From Thalassia testudinum (lineage: Eukaryota > Streptophyta > Magnoliopsida > Alismatales > Hydrocharitaceae): a stretch of 64,000 bases of DNA. This document shows, piece after piece, positions 11,278-21,470 of this stretch. The position numbers and the translations under genes are program-made. The notes beneath the pieces were generated by a model that worked only from the letters and a program-made list of their open reading frames with translations, was not told the DNA's origin and did not search any database. The stretch spans positions 39,897,001-39,961,000 of the forward strand of contig JAZHRO010000055.1 in NCBI GenBank assembly GCA_037157565.1. Reading direction: 5' to 3'. The number at the start of each line of letters is the position of its first letter. Position 1 is the stretch's first letter.

Positions 11278-13008
11278 TGTTGAATGCACGGGTTGCTACG
11301 CTAACGTGTTTGGTTTTGAAAAACCTTGTCGTTGTAGTTTGAAAGCGAAGAACTCGTGTTCAACAAATAAAATTTATACCGGAATGAAAATCCCGGGTTC
11401 AACACAGGAAGGCGGATGTTTGATTTAAAAACACACGTTTGTTTTATTTGTCATGAAGTAAATTAATTGATTAGAACTATGTAACTATTTACAATAAATA
11501 GAAGAGAGAGAGAGAATATTACAAACAAAAACCAAAAAGAGATGTAGAATGAACATGGAATTTCATCATTAGAAAGATTGTTCATTACACTAGAAAGCGG
11601 GAAAATGATTACACTAGAAAGTAGTAAATCTACTCTAGAAAGCAGTAAGTCTATTCTAGAAAGTAGTAAATAGAATGGGGAGAGAGATATCCTCCTCAAC
11701 GGTCCATTGGAGGATGAGCCAGACGGGACGATGCCTGGACGAAGGAGGACGGAGCAAAACGAAGGAGGACGAAGCGGAAGAACTGGAACAAGGCAGCACG
11801 TCGTCGTTGTCATGGGATCCGCTTCCGAAAGGGGGACGAAAAATTGACTTTATCTCGCGAGAAGCATCCCGAGTGTGGGACAAGCTTCTCTTGAGCTTTG
11901 GTGAGGGAGAGAAGAGAAGGAAGGGATGAGAATTTCGTATGGAGGGGGTCTCCTTTTATAGTTGCAAGGAGTAGGGGCAATTTGGTCATTATAACTCTAA
12001 AAACATTAATTCAGGACCTTTAGTGACGGATAAAACTGTCGCTAAAGGTCCAAACGTGGCCGACGTGGGTGGTGCGCTCGTGCCTCTTCGCCTATCACAT
12101 GCTCAACGCACGCTCACGTTCGCTGAATCTCAGCCATTCGATCGTGAGATCGAACGGCTGAGATGCAATCCTCATTGCGCCTTAACTATGCCCGCGTCAG
12201 ATCGAGCGTTAAAACGCACGTTTGATCGCGCGTGCGTGATTCGTGCGCCCAAATCACGCCACGTCTCTGCATCTGAACCGTCCGCTTACCATCCGACGGC
12301 TCAATTGAGCCTGCTCCATGCTCACGCCTAATTTGAGGCTCGTGGGGCTCGACCCCGCGACCTCTAGTTCGCCCGCAGCATTGCCTCCGCTATGCTACGC
12401 AGTCTTTTGAGTGGCACAGATGTTAAAAAAAGCAGGCAAGGTCAGCCGCCGGATTTGATCCAACGGCTGAGATTAGCCGAGCCTTGAGGAGAAAGAGAGT
12501 AGCAACGATCTTGGAGGCCGGTTTGGCGGCTGGGATGGCACCACATGGAGCCATCTTGGCCGTCCATCTTCTGAGTGTTGTAGATGGTGCCACGGGTGTT
12601 GGATTGAATCGATTTTCACACCATTAGGCTGCGATCGTCGATCTGAATCCATCCGTGTGGTAAGATTTGTCGTCTAAAGTGCAGATTCACACCATCTTAG
12701 CTGTTGATCTTCTAGGATTCCCCGATCTCTATCTGATATACAGATGTCTGATTAGGGTGATCTTGGAATCGTTGAACTCCAATCGTCGCCCTGAACACAT
12801 ATGTACAGTTGGAACTTCGATCCGAGGCCCCGATAAAAGGTTTGACCTGTCCATGAACATAAAATGAGACAATTAACCTCCATTTTATTCAAACTAATCT
12901 AAATGCAAGATGATGCCTGTTATACAATATTTATAGTATGCAATGCGTTCCTATGCTTAAGAACTTGCATAAATGGACATCTTAAATAGTGTAAACATGT
13001 TTACATCA
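11278..13008 (-). repeat. 3' LTR of B
   Basis: In element orientation it begins at 13008 with TGAT followed by the 14-bp palindrome GTAAACATGTTTAC, and ends at 11278 with CAACA. A TATA box lies at 11954-11960 (minus). A 17-bp inverted repeat with one mismatch lies at 12127-12164, spaced by GTGA. Open frames in it are short and appear on both strands without family features. Confidence 0.85.
11954..11960 (-). promoter_or_regulatory. TATA box in B LTR
   Basis: TATAAAA read on the minus strand, preceded by cttgcaac and followed by a ggagacccc stretch. The other LTR has the same box at 17869-17875. Its position well inside the LTR fits a U3 promoter. Confidence 0.55.
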
Positions 13009-13021
13009 TACCCCCATGCCT
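13009..13021 (-). other. polypurine tract of B
   Basis: Read on the minus strand, AGGCATGGGGGTA directly precedes the TGATG start of the 3' LTR. The same 13-mer precedes the 3' LTR of A (23480-23492). It is where plus-strand DNA synthesis would start. Confidence 0.75.
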
Positions 13022-14148
13022 ATCTTTTTCTAGCCCCTAGCGAAAACTATATGCTATTTACAAAAGAATCAGGTTGGATTATTTGGGCATGAGTTATTTT
13101 CAATCATTAAGAAAATGTCTACTTAGGATCTAAACTTTCAAAGACACAACAGTGCCTGAGCATCTGCCAAAATGCAGACCACGTCAAGCCCTCTCCTTAT
13201 TCAGAGAAAAATTTCTTTTTCTTCTTTTTTTCAAATTTCTTTTTGGATTTTCAAGTTTTATGGTTTAAGAGTGGCTTTCTATGGCCATTCAACTCACCTA
13301 AGATTTGATGAGAACCCTAAGTTCTAAGCATCTTATTGTGAATGTGATAGACTCGTTGACCGGCAGTTAAAACGGACTTCAGATTTCTATGCCTCTAAGT
13401 GACCTAAAAAAGAATTCTGCCTAAAGGTGTATCTTTACAACCGGTAGCTTTCTCCATACTTTTATTTTTTACGGGGTCAACACAAGGGTGAATCTAGTGT
13501 ATATCTCCCCGGTTTATTCTACTTCTCCGCTTCTTCCTAAGTGTTTTGGGAATTTTCAGTGCATTTATTGAGCTAGGTTCTGGACAACCGGTCGATGAGC
13601 TGTTACCACCGACAACTTTCCAGCCATACTCGTGCAACAAAGTGTAGCTTTTTTTTTCTTTTCTCCTTTTCTTTTTGATTTTTTTTTTCTTAAGTAGGTG
13701 GCTTCCCTGGTCTAAGATTTACCTAAAGGCAGCAAAGAGAGAAAGATCCAGTGACTGGGCTCTAGACAACCTACTTATGGGATGTTACCCACGATAACTT
13801 GCTAGCCATATCACCCTAGAAGGTTCATTAGCTACCCAATTTCCGTTAGAATCGCCAAATAACGAGTCAGTGACAAGATAGTGTGTAGATACTTAAAACT
13901 CAAAATTCCCTCAAATCAGAAGGTGGGTTGATAAATCGTATACTTATCACCCAAACTTATTTACTCCAATTAAAATAGAATTTAGGTTGGCGAGGACTCG
14001 AAAAATAAATCCACATTTTAGTGGATACACAGGTTGATTAAGTCCAAAGACCTGAAGGGTCTTTGTGTTCAGATTATAATGTAGTATTTCCTAAGATTGA
14101 AAATTTTTTTAAACCCAAGTTCTCTTTCCTAATTTCACAATTTTTTTT
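13022..14148 (-). other. noncoding 3' region of B
   Basis: Low-complexity sequence with long T and A runs and no sustained frame. It corresponds in place to the long 3' untranslated region of Athila-like elements. Confidence 0.5.
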
Positions 14149-14604
14149 TTAATAAAAGAAAACAAATCTACGGAGTTGACGAATAAATTCAGAGATGAAT
14201 ATCCACCCCCTATGCCTATCTAATGCAATGTCCTCATTGTATTGAAAGACATAAAATAGAGTGGATGAGCATAGAAAGCACCCGAATTGCATGAATGTCA
14301 GATCCGCTCCGAGATGAAAACTAAAAAGAACTGTATACGTGCTGAATTTAGTGCATTCAGTTAGGCACACTATACAAAGAAGAGAAATAAAGAATTCACA
14401 AGTGTAGGTCAGAATCAGAATAAATAGAAGAAACCTCTGACCTGTCAATAGATGTCCACAAATGTGGGCTAGATTGTAGTGCAGACCCATACCCCATAAT
14501 TGAGAATATCTTAGGTTCTGGATAAAAATTACCCAAAATCTAAAATCAGTATGCAAGCAGGGTCGGGCCTGCGATTTATGAGGATGCAACCCAAGACCAA
14601 AAAG
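14149..14604 (-). other. conserved 3' box region of B; the 146-codon frame is probably not a gene
   Basis: A minus-strand frame of 146 codons (14149-14589) covers this stretch. Its product is hydrophobic and rich in Phe, Leu and Cys, without a recognisable domain. On the minus strand near 14199-14239 lies a GAGGACAT...AGGCATAGGGGGT box, also found in A at about 21695-21735 after integrase. Such a box is usual in the 3' untranslated region of Athila-type elements. I therefore read this as noncoding with a chance frame. Confidence 0.5.
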
Positions 14605-15195
14605 TCAGGTTACAGAGAAATCAAAAGGATAATCAATGAATGTGTGCTTGGGTTCGTCATCCTCAGAACAAATGTTGTAAGGGTTCCGGTTTGATGGTTT
14701 CAGCTTAATAGGAACCCTTTGACTCAGTCTTCTACTTCCTCCAAAACTTACTTCCCAAATCAAAATTTCTCGGCTCCTATCATCCTTATTCAGCATGTCA
14801 AATTCCAGGACCTCTTGTATATTAATCACCCTACCTGAAATCTCCAAGTCTAAATGATGTGGCTGAATCAGAATTGACTTGGGTCTAATTATCTCAGAAA
14901 TAGAATCATCGATAAGCTCAACGGGGTGTAACTGACAATCAGGGCATTTGATTGAATCCTCCAGAAAATGCGATTTTGGATCCATAATGTGAGCCCTAAT
15001 AAAATCAATTTCCTTAGTTATTGGGCTATCAAATGATCTTTCAGATTCCTCAGGCCCAATCGTCTCACAAAAATTGTGTTCTGTAAACTCACGTGAGACT
15101 TCGCAAATTGAATCTTCACCATCAGAATCAAAGAAATCGAAATCCGTATTAATGTGTGTCTCAAAATCATCTATCACTTTCTGTTCCAAGGACAC
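14605..15195 (-). CDS. unknown protein of element B, C-terminal part (shifted frame)
   Basis: An open minus-strand frame of 196 codons, listed from a GTG at 15195. The frame is open further upstream, to about 15300, so the true product probably does not start here. The product is acidic at its start, with many Asp, Glu and Ser, and contains a CPDC pair near residue 85. It ends in a more basic, Pro-rich part. I do not recognise it: it lacks capsid, zinc-knuckle, protease or polymerase motifs. It appears to be the continuation of the frame at 15264-16070, separated by a one-base shift at a run of six G. An env-like or regulatory role is possible but not supported by any motif. Confidence 0.55.
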   Translation of the reverse strand: MSLEQKVIDDFETHINTDFDFFDSDGEDSICEVSREFTEHNFCETIGPEESERSFDSPITKEIDFIRAHIMDPKSHFLEDSIKCPDCQLHPVELIDDSISEIIRPKSILIQPHHLDLEISGRVINIQEVLEFDMLNKDDRSREILIWEVSFGGSRRLSQRVPIKLKPSNRNPYNICSEDDEPKHTFIDYPFDFSVT

Positions 15196-15263
15196 ATACG
15201 TTTCCTCGTACCCTAGCTCAGGGATCTCAGGTGAAGAATTCAGATCATCCTTAATTGGTTGCT

Positions 15264-16070
15264 CTAATTCAATCTGGTCAGCCTCGTAACACGTGTCCCC
15301 CCATCAGGTGCCTGAACGGGTTCTGAAATTGGCTCTCCTGAAGAGGGTTGATCCTGGGAATCATCCCATGATTGAATCAAAGCGACCACAAATCTCATCC
15401 TCAATTTCTCTAACCTCCCAAGTAGAAACTCACCCGGGTTCTTATCCTTAACATCGTGGAGCCATTCCAACAAATACTTATTCAAATCATCAATCATCTG
15501 AATCAGAGGCTCCAATCTCTCAATGCAAGGTATTGGCTGAACTTCTAAAGATTGTATGATATTCCTTAAGTTAGCCAGAACCTTATCTTGAACCTGGTTA
15601 CCCTGAACCAAATGAGTTGGTTCAGGGTTGGGCGGGTTTGGGGTCAATGCAGGGGAATTAACGAATTGAGATTCGTTATACCCTTCCTGATAATAGGTCA
15701 TTTCAGATTGTTCAAAAGGTGGTGATGACCTAAAGGCAGTGTAATCAGAGGATGGGTAAGGATCAGTGTATCCTTCTTGATTGTAGATCATATTATGTTG
15801 TTCATGAAAGGCTGACGATCTATAATCGATGTGACTCTGAGAAGGATAGAAATCACAATCATAGTGTTCAGGGTTAGACCCTAAACACAGAGGTCTAGAA
15901 CTGTATCCCCAATCCGAGTTATCCCAACTAACTGATGATTGATTACAGTACAAGTTGGGATAGTCATCATGTTGAGGATAATTCAAAACAGGAGGGAAAG
16001 AGCGGGAGTGCGTGTAATATGTGGAAGAATTCATGAGAGACGGGAGGAAGAAAGGCACCCTGCAATACAA
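15264..16070 (-). CDS. unknown protein of element B, N-terminal part
   Basis: A minus-strand frame of 268 codons whose first Met is at 16070; another Met twelve codons in would also serve. The N-terminal half is rich in Tyr, Ser, Pro and Asn and repeats a Y.QEGY motif (NQEGY and YYQEGY) about 30 residues apart. The second half, about residues 155-240, looks helical with regular Leu and Ile, for example LANLRNIIQSLE and LNKYLLEWLHDV. It has no transmembrane segment and no gag or pol motif. The frame ends close after a GGGGGG run at about 15297-15302, where a one-base shift would lead into the frame of 14605-15195. It is the first coding region after the leader, where gag would normally be. Function unknown. 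Confidence 0.6.
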   Translation of the reverse strand: MYCRVPFFLPSLMNSSTYYTHSRSFPPVLNYPQHDDYPNLYCNQSSVSWDNSDWGYSSRPLCLGSNPEHYDCDFYPSQSHIDYRSSAFHEQHNMIYNQEGYTDPYPSSDYTAFRSSPPFEQSEMTYYQEGYNESQFVNSPALTPNPPNPEPTHLVQGNQVQDKVLANLRNIIQSLEVQPIPCIERLEPLIQMIDDLNKYLLEWLHDVKDKNPGEFLLGRLEKLRMRFVVALIQSWDDSQDQPSSGEPISEPVQAPDGGTRVTRLTRLN

Positions 16071-17193
16071 GAAATCAAACCTATCCTTAAGTAGGCTAGC
16101 TTAAAGACCTACAGACTCCCAAACCCGTCTTGAGATAAAGGAACGATTTGATCTACTTCTGTCTGTTCAATCCAACCAGTTAGAAGGAGGGAGTGGGGAG
16201 AAGGTTCTTCCTTCAATTTGCGCCTCCAGTTCCTAGTGTACCCCCCAGCCGCGATCGTTTGATTCTGCTCCCCTAGCTAAACATCAGATTGAATAGTAGA
16301 AACAGACTAATCGAAAATAATCTCGTTCTGGGCTCTGAAGAGCGAATCGAATCCTTAAGGCCAACGTCTACTCTGTTTTATTTAGGGCTAGGTTTAAATG
16401 TGCTTTAGAATGTGATGGGCCCTTTATCTGGGTTGTGCCCTTAATGATTGATTGATTTGGGCGTGCGTGAACAACCAGTGGTTTTCAAGCAAGATTATTT
16501 TTGATGCGGTGAATTTTAGGGTTCAAATCTTGCTTAGTAGCTTTTAGGATTCAACTTTAGGTGTTTTCAAATAACTTTTGTTGGCACACCAGGTTTTGAA
16601 AGCATAGGTGAAGATGTTTTCCTTTAAAACTTAAAAGAATGTGGAGTACCTGGTAAATCCCTAATAGTTGAACCTAAGTGGTAGCTACTTGATCAGTTGA
16701 TTTTAATTGAAGTGATGTGGCCTAATCAACTTAAACAATTGGCCTGTTGCACCACTTAATTAGGAACACAAGTGATTACCTAATCTGATTTCTACTCAAT
16801 TATGTGTTTGGATGTGTGTACCGGCTCCAAAGATCGGTTTACCTGTTGAGTTTGAAAATCAGATGAGGTTGTGTACCTCTGTGAGATTTTTTTTTATTTT
16901 TCTTTTTATTAATGTGGAGGTTGGGGCGGGTGTGGGTGTCAAACAACAAATAATCTAACCTTAGAGTTTATAAGAACACCTAGGTTGATTGATGTTTGTG
17001 TTATTATGTGGTGAAATAAAATCTAATGGGTGGAGGTGGGGGTAACTTACAAAACCTCCCACAGCACTTTACTCCAATCTACCGCTTTTGCTCATCTCGA
17101 AAGAGTATCTGCAATCATAATAAGAAAGGAGAGAAGTGAGGTAAATGATTTGTAAGTTCGAAAAAACAAAGAAAAAAAATCAAAGAGCGTCGC
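16071..17193 (-). other. leader of element B
   Basis: Between primer site and the unknown gene. It is AT-rich with several short T runs and no reading frame of note, comparable to the Athila leader at 4137-5238. Confidence 0.55.
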
Positions 17194-17213
17194 CTCCCCG
17201 GCAACAGCGCAAA
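17194..17213 (-). other. primer binding site of B, tRNA-Asp type
   Basis: On the minus strand, right after the LTR end, comes GCGCTGTTGCCGGGGA. It matches the tRNA-Asp complement core with one change, closer than the site of A. It fixes the minus-strand orientation of B. Confidence 0.82.
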
Positions 17214-17215
17214 AA

Positions 17216-18924
17216 TGTTGAACGCATGGGTTGCTACGCTAACGTGTTTGGTTTTCAAAAACCTTGTCATTGTAGTTTGAAAGCGCAGAACTCGTGTTCA
17301 ACAAATAAAATTTATACTGGAATGAAAATCCCAGGTCGAACACAGGGAGGTGGACGTTTGATTTAAAAACACGCGTTTGTTTTATTTGTCACGAAGTAAA
17401 TTAATTGATTAGAACTATCTAACTATTTACAATAAGTAGAAGAGAGAGAGAATATTACAAACAAAAATCAAAAAGAGATGTAGAATGAGCATGGAATTTC
17501 ATCATTAGAATGATTCTTCATTACACTAGAAAGCGGGAAAATGATTACACTAGAAAGCAGTAAATCTATTCTAGAAAGCAGTAAAAAGAATGGGGAGAGA
17601 GATATCCTCCTCGACGGTCACTTGGAGGACGAGCCGAACGGGACGATGCCTGGACGAAGGAGGACGGAGCAGGACGAAGGAGGATGAAGCGAAAGAACGG
17701 GAATGGGGCAGCACATCGTCGTCGTCACGGGATCCACTTCCGAAAGGGGGACGAAAAATTGACTTTATCTTGCAAGAAGCATCCTGAGTGTGGGACAAGC
17801 TTCTCTTGAGCTTTGGAGAGAGAGAGAAGAGTAGGAAGGGATGAGAATTTCGTATGGAGGGGGTCTCCTTTTATAGTTGCAAGGAGTAGGGGCAATTTGG
17901 TCATTACAACTCTAAAAACCTTAATTCAGGACCTTTAGTGACGGATAAAACCGTCGCTAAAGGTCCAAACGTGGCCAACGTGGGCGACGCGCTCGCGCCT
18001 CTTCGCCTGTCATGCACTCAACGCATGCTCACGTTCGCTGAATCTCAGCTATTTGATCGTGAGATCGAACGACTGAGATGCATTCCTCGCCGCGCCTTAA
18101 CTGTGCTCGCGTCAGATTGAGCGTTGAAACACGTGTTTGATCGCGTGTCTGTGATTCGTGCGCTAAGATCACTCCACGTCTCCGCATCTGAATCGTCCAC
18201 TCACCATCCGATGGCTCAATTGAGCTGCTCCATGCCCGCGCCTAATTTGAGGTTCGCGGGGGCTCAACCCCACGACCTCTGCTTCTTCCGCATCGTCGTC
18301 TCCGCTGTGCTACGTAGTCTTTTGAGTCACGCAGATGTCAAAAAAACAAGCGAGGTCAGCCGTTGGATCAAGATCCAACGGCTGAGATTAGCCGAGCCTT
18401 GAGGAGAAAGAGAGCAGCAGCGGTCTTGGAGGCCTGTTGGGCGGCTGGGATGGCACCACGTGGTGCCATCTTGGCGATCCATCGTCTGAGTGTTGTAGAT
18501 GGTGCCATGGGTGTTGGACTGGATCGATTTTCACGCTGTTAGGCTGTGATCGTCGATCTGAATCCATCCGTGCGGTCGGATTTGTCGTCTAAAGTGTGGA
18601 TTCACACTATCTTGGCCGTTGATCTTTTAGGGTTCCCCGATCTCTATCTGATGCTACAGATGTCTGATTAAGGCAACCTTGGAGTCGTTGAACTCCAATC
18701 GTCGCTTTGATCACATTTGTATGGTTGGATCTTCGATCCGAGGCCCCGATAAAAGGTTTGCCCTGTCCATGAACATAAAAGGAGACAATTAACCTCCATT
18801 TTATTCAAACTAATCTAAATGCAAGATGATGCATGTTATGCAATATTTATAGTATGCAATGCAATCCTATGCTTAAGAACATGCATAAATAGACATCTTA
18901 AGTAGTGTAAACATGTTTGCATCA
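17216..18924 (-). repeat. 5' LTR of B
   Basis: Same family and orientation as 11278-13008. It begins on the minus strand at 18924 with TGATGCAAACATGTTTAC and ends at 17216 with CAACA. A perfect 14-bp inverted repeat with a 2-nt spacer lies at 18356-18385 (TCAGCCGTTGGATC arms); the matching place in the other LTR is worn. TATA box at 17869-17875 (minus). Confidence 0.88.
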
Positions 18925-19788
18925 GTACCCAAGAAAGCAGGACTCACCATAGTGAAAAATGATCAAGGCGAATCCATCCCGACCTGCACTGCAACATCAT
19001 GGTGGGTCTGCATCAACTATAGGAAACTGAACATGGTTACTCAGAAGGATCACTTTCCTTTGCCTTTCATTGATCAGATCTTGAAATGGTTAGCCAGATG
19101 AAATTTATTTTGCTTTATGAATGGATACTCTGGGTATAATCAAGTAGCGATTAGCCTGGAAGATCAAGACAAGACCATATTCACATGCCCCTTTGGAACA
19201 TTCTCTTTCAATCTGATGCCCTTTGGCCTCTACAACGCACCAGCAACATTTCAGCGCTGTATGATGGCCATCTTCTCTGACATGATTGGGGACTATGTGG
19301 GGGTGTTCATGGATGACTTCTCCATTTTTGGAGATGATTTCGCATCTTGTCTTGATAACCTCACCAAAATCCTAAAACGGTGTATTGAGGTAAACCTAGT
19401 ACTATCCTGGGAGAAAAGCCATTTCATGGTGAGGGATGGCATAGTACTATGGCACAAGATCTCTAAAAATGGACTCGAGGTTGATCGAGCTAAATCTGAG
19501 ATTATTTCCCACTTATCGCCACCTAACTTGGTCAAGCAGATCAGATCATTCTTGGGTCACATCAGCTTCTATCGGACATTTATACGTGATTTCTCGAAAA
19601 TTGCACGACCTTTGACGAATCTCGTTGTTGCCGATGCCCCATTCGAATTTGACACCTCGTGTCTCAGTGCCTTCGAGACTTTACGAAGCACTGTCTCTGA
19701 TGCCTCGATTCTCCAACCACTCGACTGGTCGCTTTATTTCGAGATGATGTGCGACGCTTCTAATCTTGCCGTCGGTGTTGTTTTAGGA
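18925..19788 (+). pseudogene. pol: reverse transcriptase of A (continued after B)
   Basis: The RT fingers and palm resume exactly at the GTACC duplication with VPKKAG. Visible landmarks are CINYRKLN, KDHFPLPFIDQ, GYSGYNQ, FTCPFGTF, LMPFGL.NAPATFQRCM and the catalytic FMDDFSIFG (Asp pair near 19312-19317), then IRSFLGH.SFYR. A TGA near 19099 and a TAG at 19789 break it. The frame is otherwise kept over 280 codons, showing a once-functional Athila-type polymerase. Confidence 0.9.
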
Positions 19789-20110
19789 TAGCGTCGAGAA
19801 AAACAACCTTTTGTCATATACTATGCTAGCAAGACACTAAATGAGGCTTAGCGTAATTATACTGTCTCCGAGAAAGAACTGCTAGAAGTAGTATTCGGGT
19901 TGGAGAAATTCAGATCTTATCATTAGCGTCCAAAGTTATCATCTTCACTAACCACTCTGCCCTCCGACATTTGTTGGCAAAGAAGGATGCCAAACCCTGG
20001 CTTATCAAATGGATCCTTCTATTGCAAGAATTTGATATCGAAATCCGTGACAAAGCCGGAAAGCAGAATGCTGTGGCGGATCACCTATCCAGACTGGACC
20101 TAGCCCACAT
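19789..20110 (+). pseudogene. pol: RNase H domain of A
   Basis: Starts around DASNLAVGVVLG at the end of the RT frame and continues with YYASKTLNEA, then YTVSEKELLEVVF. A frameshift near 19930-19970 follows, then the C-terminal part with WLLLLQEFDIEIRDK-like and NAVADHLSRL segments in another frame. Stops stand where the family usually has Gln. RNase H would remove the RNA template during cDNA synthesis. Broken. Confidence 0.82.
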
Positions 20111-21470
20111 TCCTTCTTCCCTGCCTATCCATGACCAATTTTCGGATGAATCCCTTTTGGCAGTTCACTCTATTGAGTTCCCCTGGTATGCGGATATCGC
20201 AAACTATCTTGCTGCAGGCAAGATTCCCGGGAACTTATCTAAGGACCAAAAACTCAAATTTACTGCAGAGGCCAAATTCTACCTCTGGGATGACCCACTG
20301 CTCTTCCGCATTGGAGTGGATCAGATTATTCGAAGATGCATCCCAAATTCTAAGATCCCCAGTGTGTTATCTTTTTGCCACAACGATGCTTGTGCTGGTC
20401 ATTTCTCAGGACGAAAAATCGCTGCAAAAATTTTGCAGTCGCGATTTTTCTAGCCAACTATTTTCAGAGATACACACAAATATGCCCAGCACTGTAAACG
20501 ATGCCAGTCGGTCGGTTCTATGACCAAGAGAGACATGATGCCACTCCAGCCCATCATGGTTGTAGAAGTGTTCAATGTCTAGGGCATCGATTTTATGGGT
20601 CCTTTTCTGAACTCGCATAGCTTCGAGTACATATTACTAGCTGTTGACTATGTCTCAAAGTGGGTCGAGGCCATCCCGGTGAGATGGGCTGATCATAAGA
20701 CCGGCATTTCTTTCGTACGGGAATACATCTTCGCGAGATTCGGAATACCCCACGCTCTGATTAGCGACGGGGGAAGCCACTTCATCCATGCCCACTTCAA
20801 GTCATTATTAAAGAAATATAGGGTACATCACCATATAGCCACCCCGTATCACCTGTAGACCAATGGGCAGGCTGAAGTGTCTAACCGTCAGATCAAGCTG
20901 AGTCTCCAGAAGACAGTTAGACCAAACAAGAAGGACTGGTCCGATAAATTAGTTGATGCACTCTAGGCATATCGGACCGCATACAAGACCCCACTCGGAA
21001 TGTCACCATATCGTATGGTATATGGCAAGGCTTGTCACCTTCCTGTAGAGTTGGAACACCGCACCTTTTGGGCGGTGCAAAAATGTAACCTTGACCTCGA
21101 TGCAGGAGGTCAAGAACGAAAACTCCAGCTCAGCAAATTAGAAGAGATCTGGCGGGAGGCCTATGAGAATGCATTGATATACAAGGACAATACCAAGGCC
21201 TTTCATGACCACCACATCCAGAGGAAAGCATTCACGCCCAACTAGCAAGTCTGGTTGTTTGATTTGCGATTAAAACTTTTTTCAGGGAAGCTCAAGTCCA
21301 AGTGGACTGGCCCATATATTGTGATTCACCCATATCCTAATGGGGCGGTCCAAATCAAGGACCCAAAATCTGGGCATGTATCTACAGTAAATGGCCAGTG
21401 CCTCAAGCCATTTAGGGCCCAGGAACCTCCTCTAGCTGACGAACTCATTCATCTTATCAAGGATATCTGA
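20111..21470 (+). pseudogene. pol: integrase of A
   Basis: It has an N-terminal zinc-binding region (CHNDACAGHFSG, then HCKRCQ). The core catalytic residues are visible: Asp in IDFMGPF, Asp in ISDGGSHF and Glu in TNGQAEVSNRQ. The C-terminal part holds [21 protein letters not shown], a typical Athila segment, and a GPY-like KWTGPYIV near 21305. At least five stops interrupt it (about 20453, 20580, 20857, 20964, 21243); each is a usual Gln or Trp position turned into a stop. The frame is single from 19971 to 21470. It would insert the cDNA into the genome; inactive here. Confidence 0.9.

Larger units (their letters stand above)
11278..18924 (-). mobile_element. non-autonomous Athila-related element B
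   Basis: Two LTRs of about 1.7 kb (11278-13008 and 17216-18924, roughly 90% alike by eye) flank 4.2 kb of internal sequence. A perfect duplication GTACC (11273-11277, 18925-18929) frames it inside the RT gene of A. Primer site next to 17216 and polypurine tract next to 13008 show it reads on the minus strand. No gag, protease, RT, RNase H or integrase is present. Its only sizeable coding capacity is a reading frame of about 490 codons, broken once. It fits the large non-autonomous (LARD-like) class, but with an unusual coding region. An Athila-type partner like A could have supplied the proteins. Confidence 0.88.

Noticed and set aside
11675..11929. 84-codon plus-strand frame in B LTR, similar frame at 17590-17787
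   Set aside because: It is repeated only because it lies in both LTRs, is antisense to the element, and has no motif.
18913..21470. Endogenous plant pararetrovirus (caulimovirus-like) sequence
   Set aside because: RT is followed by RNase H and a clear integrase with LTRs, primer site and target duplication, which pararetroviruses lack. No movement or coat protein motif was seen.
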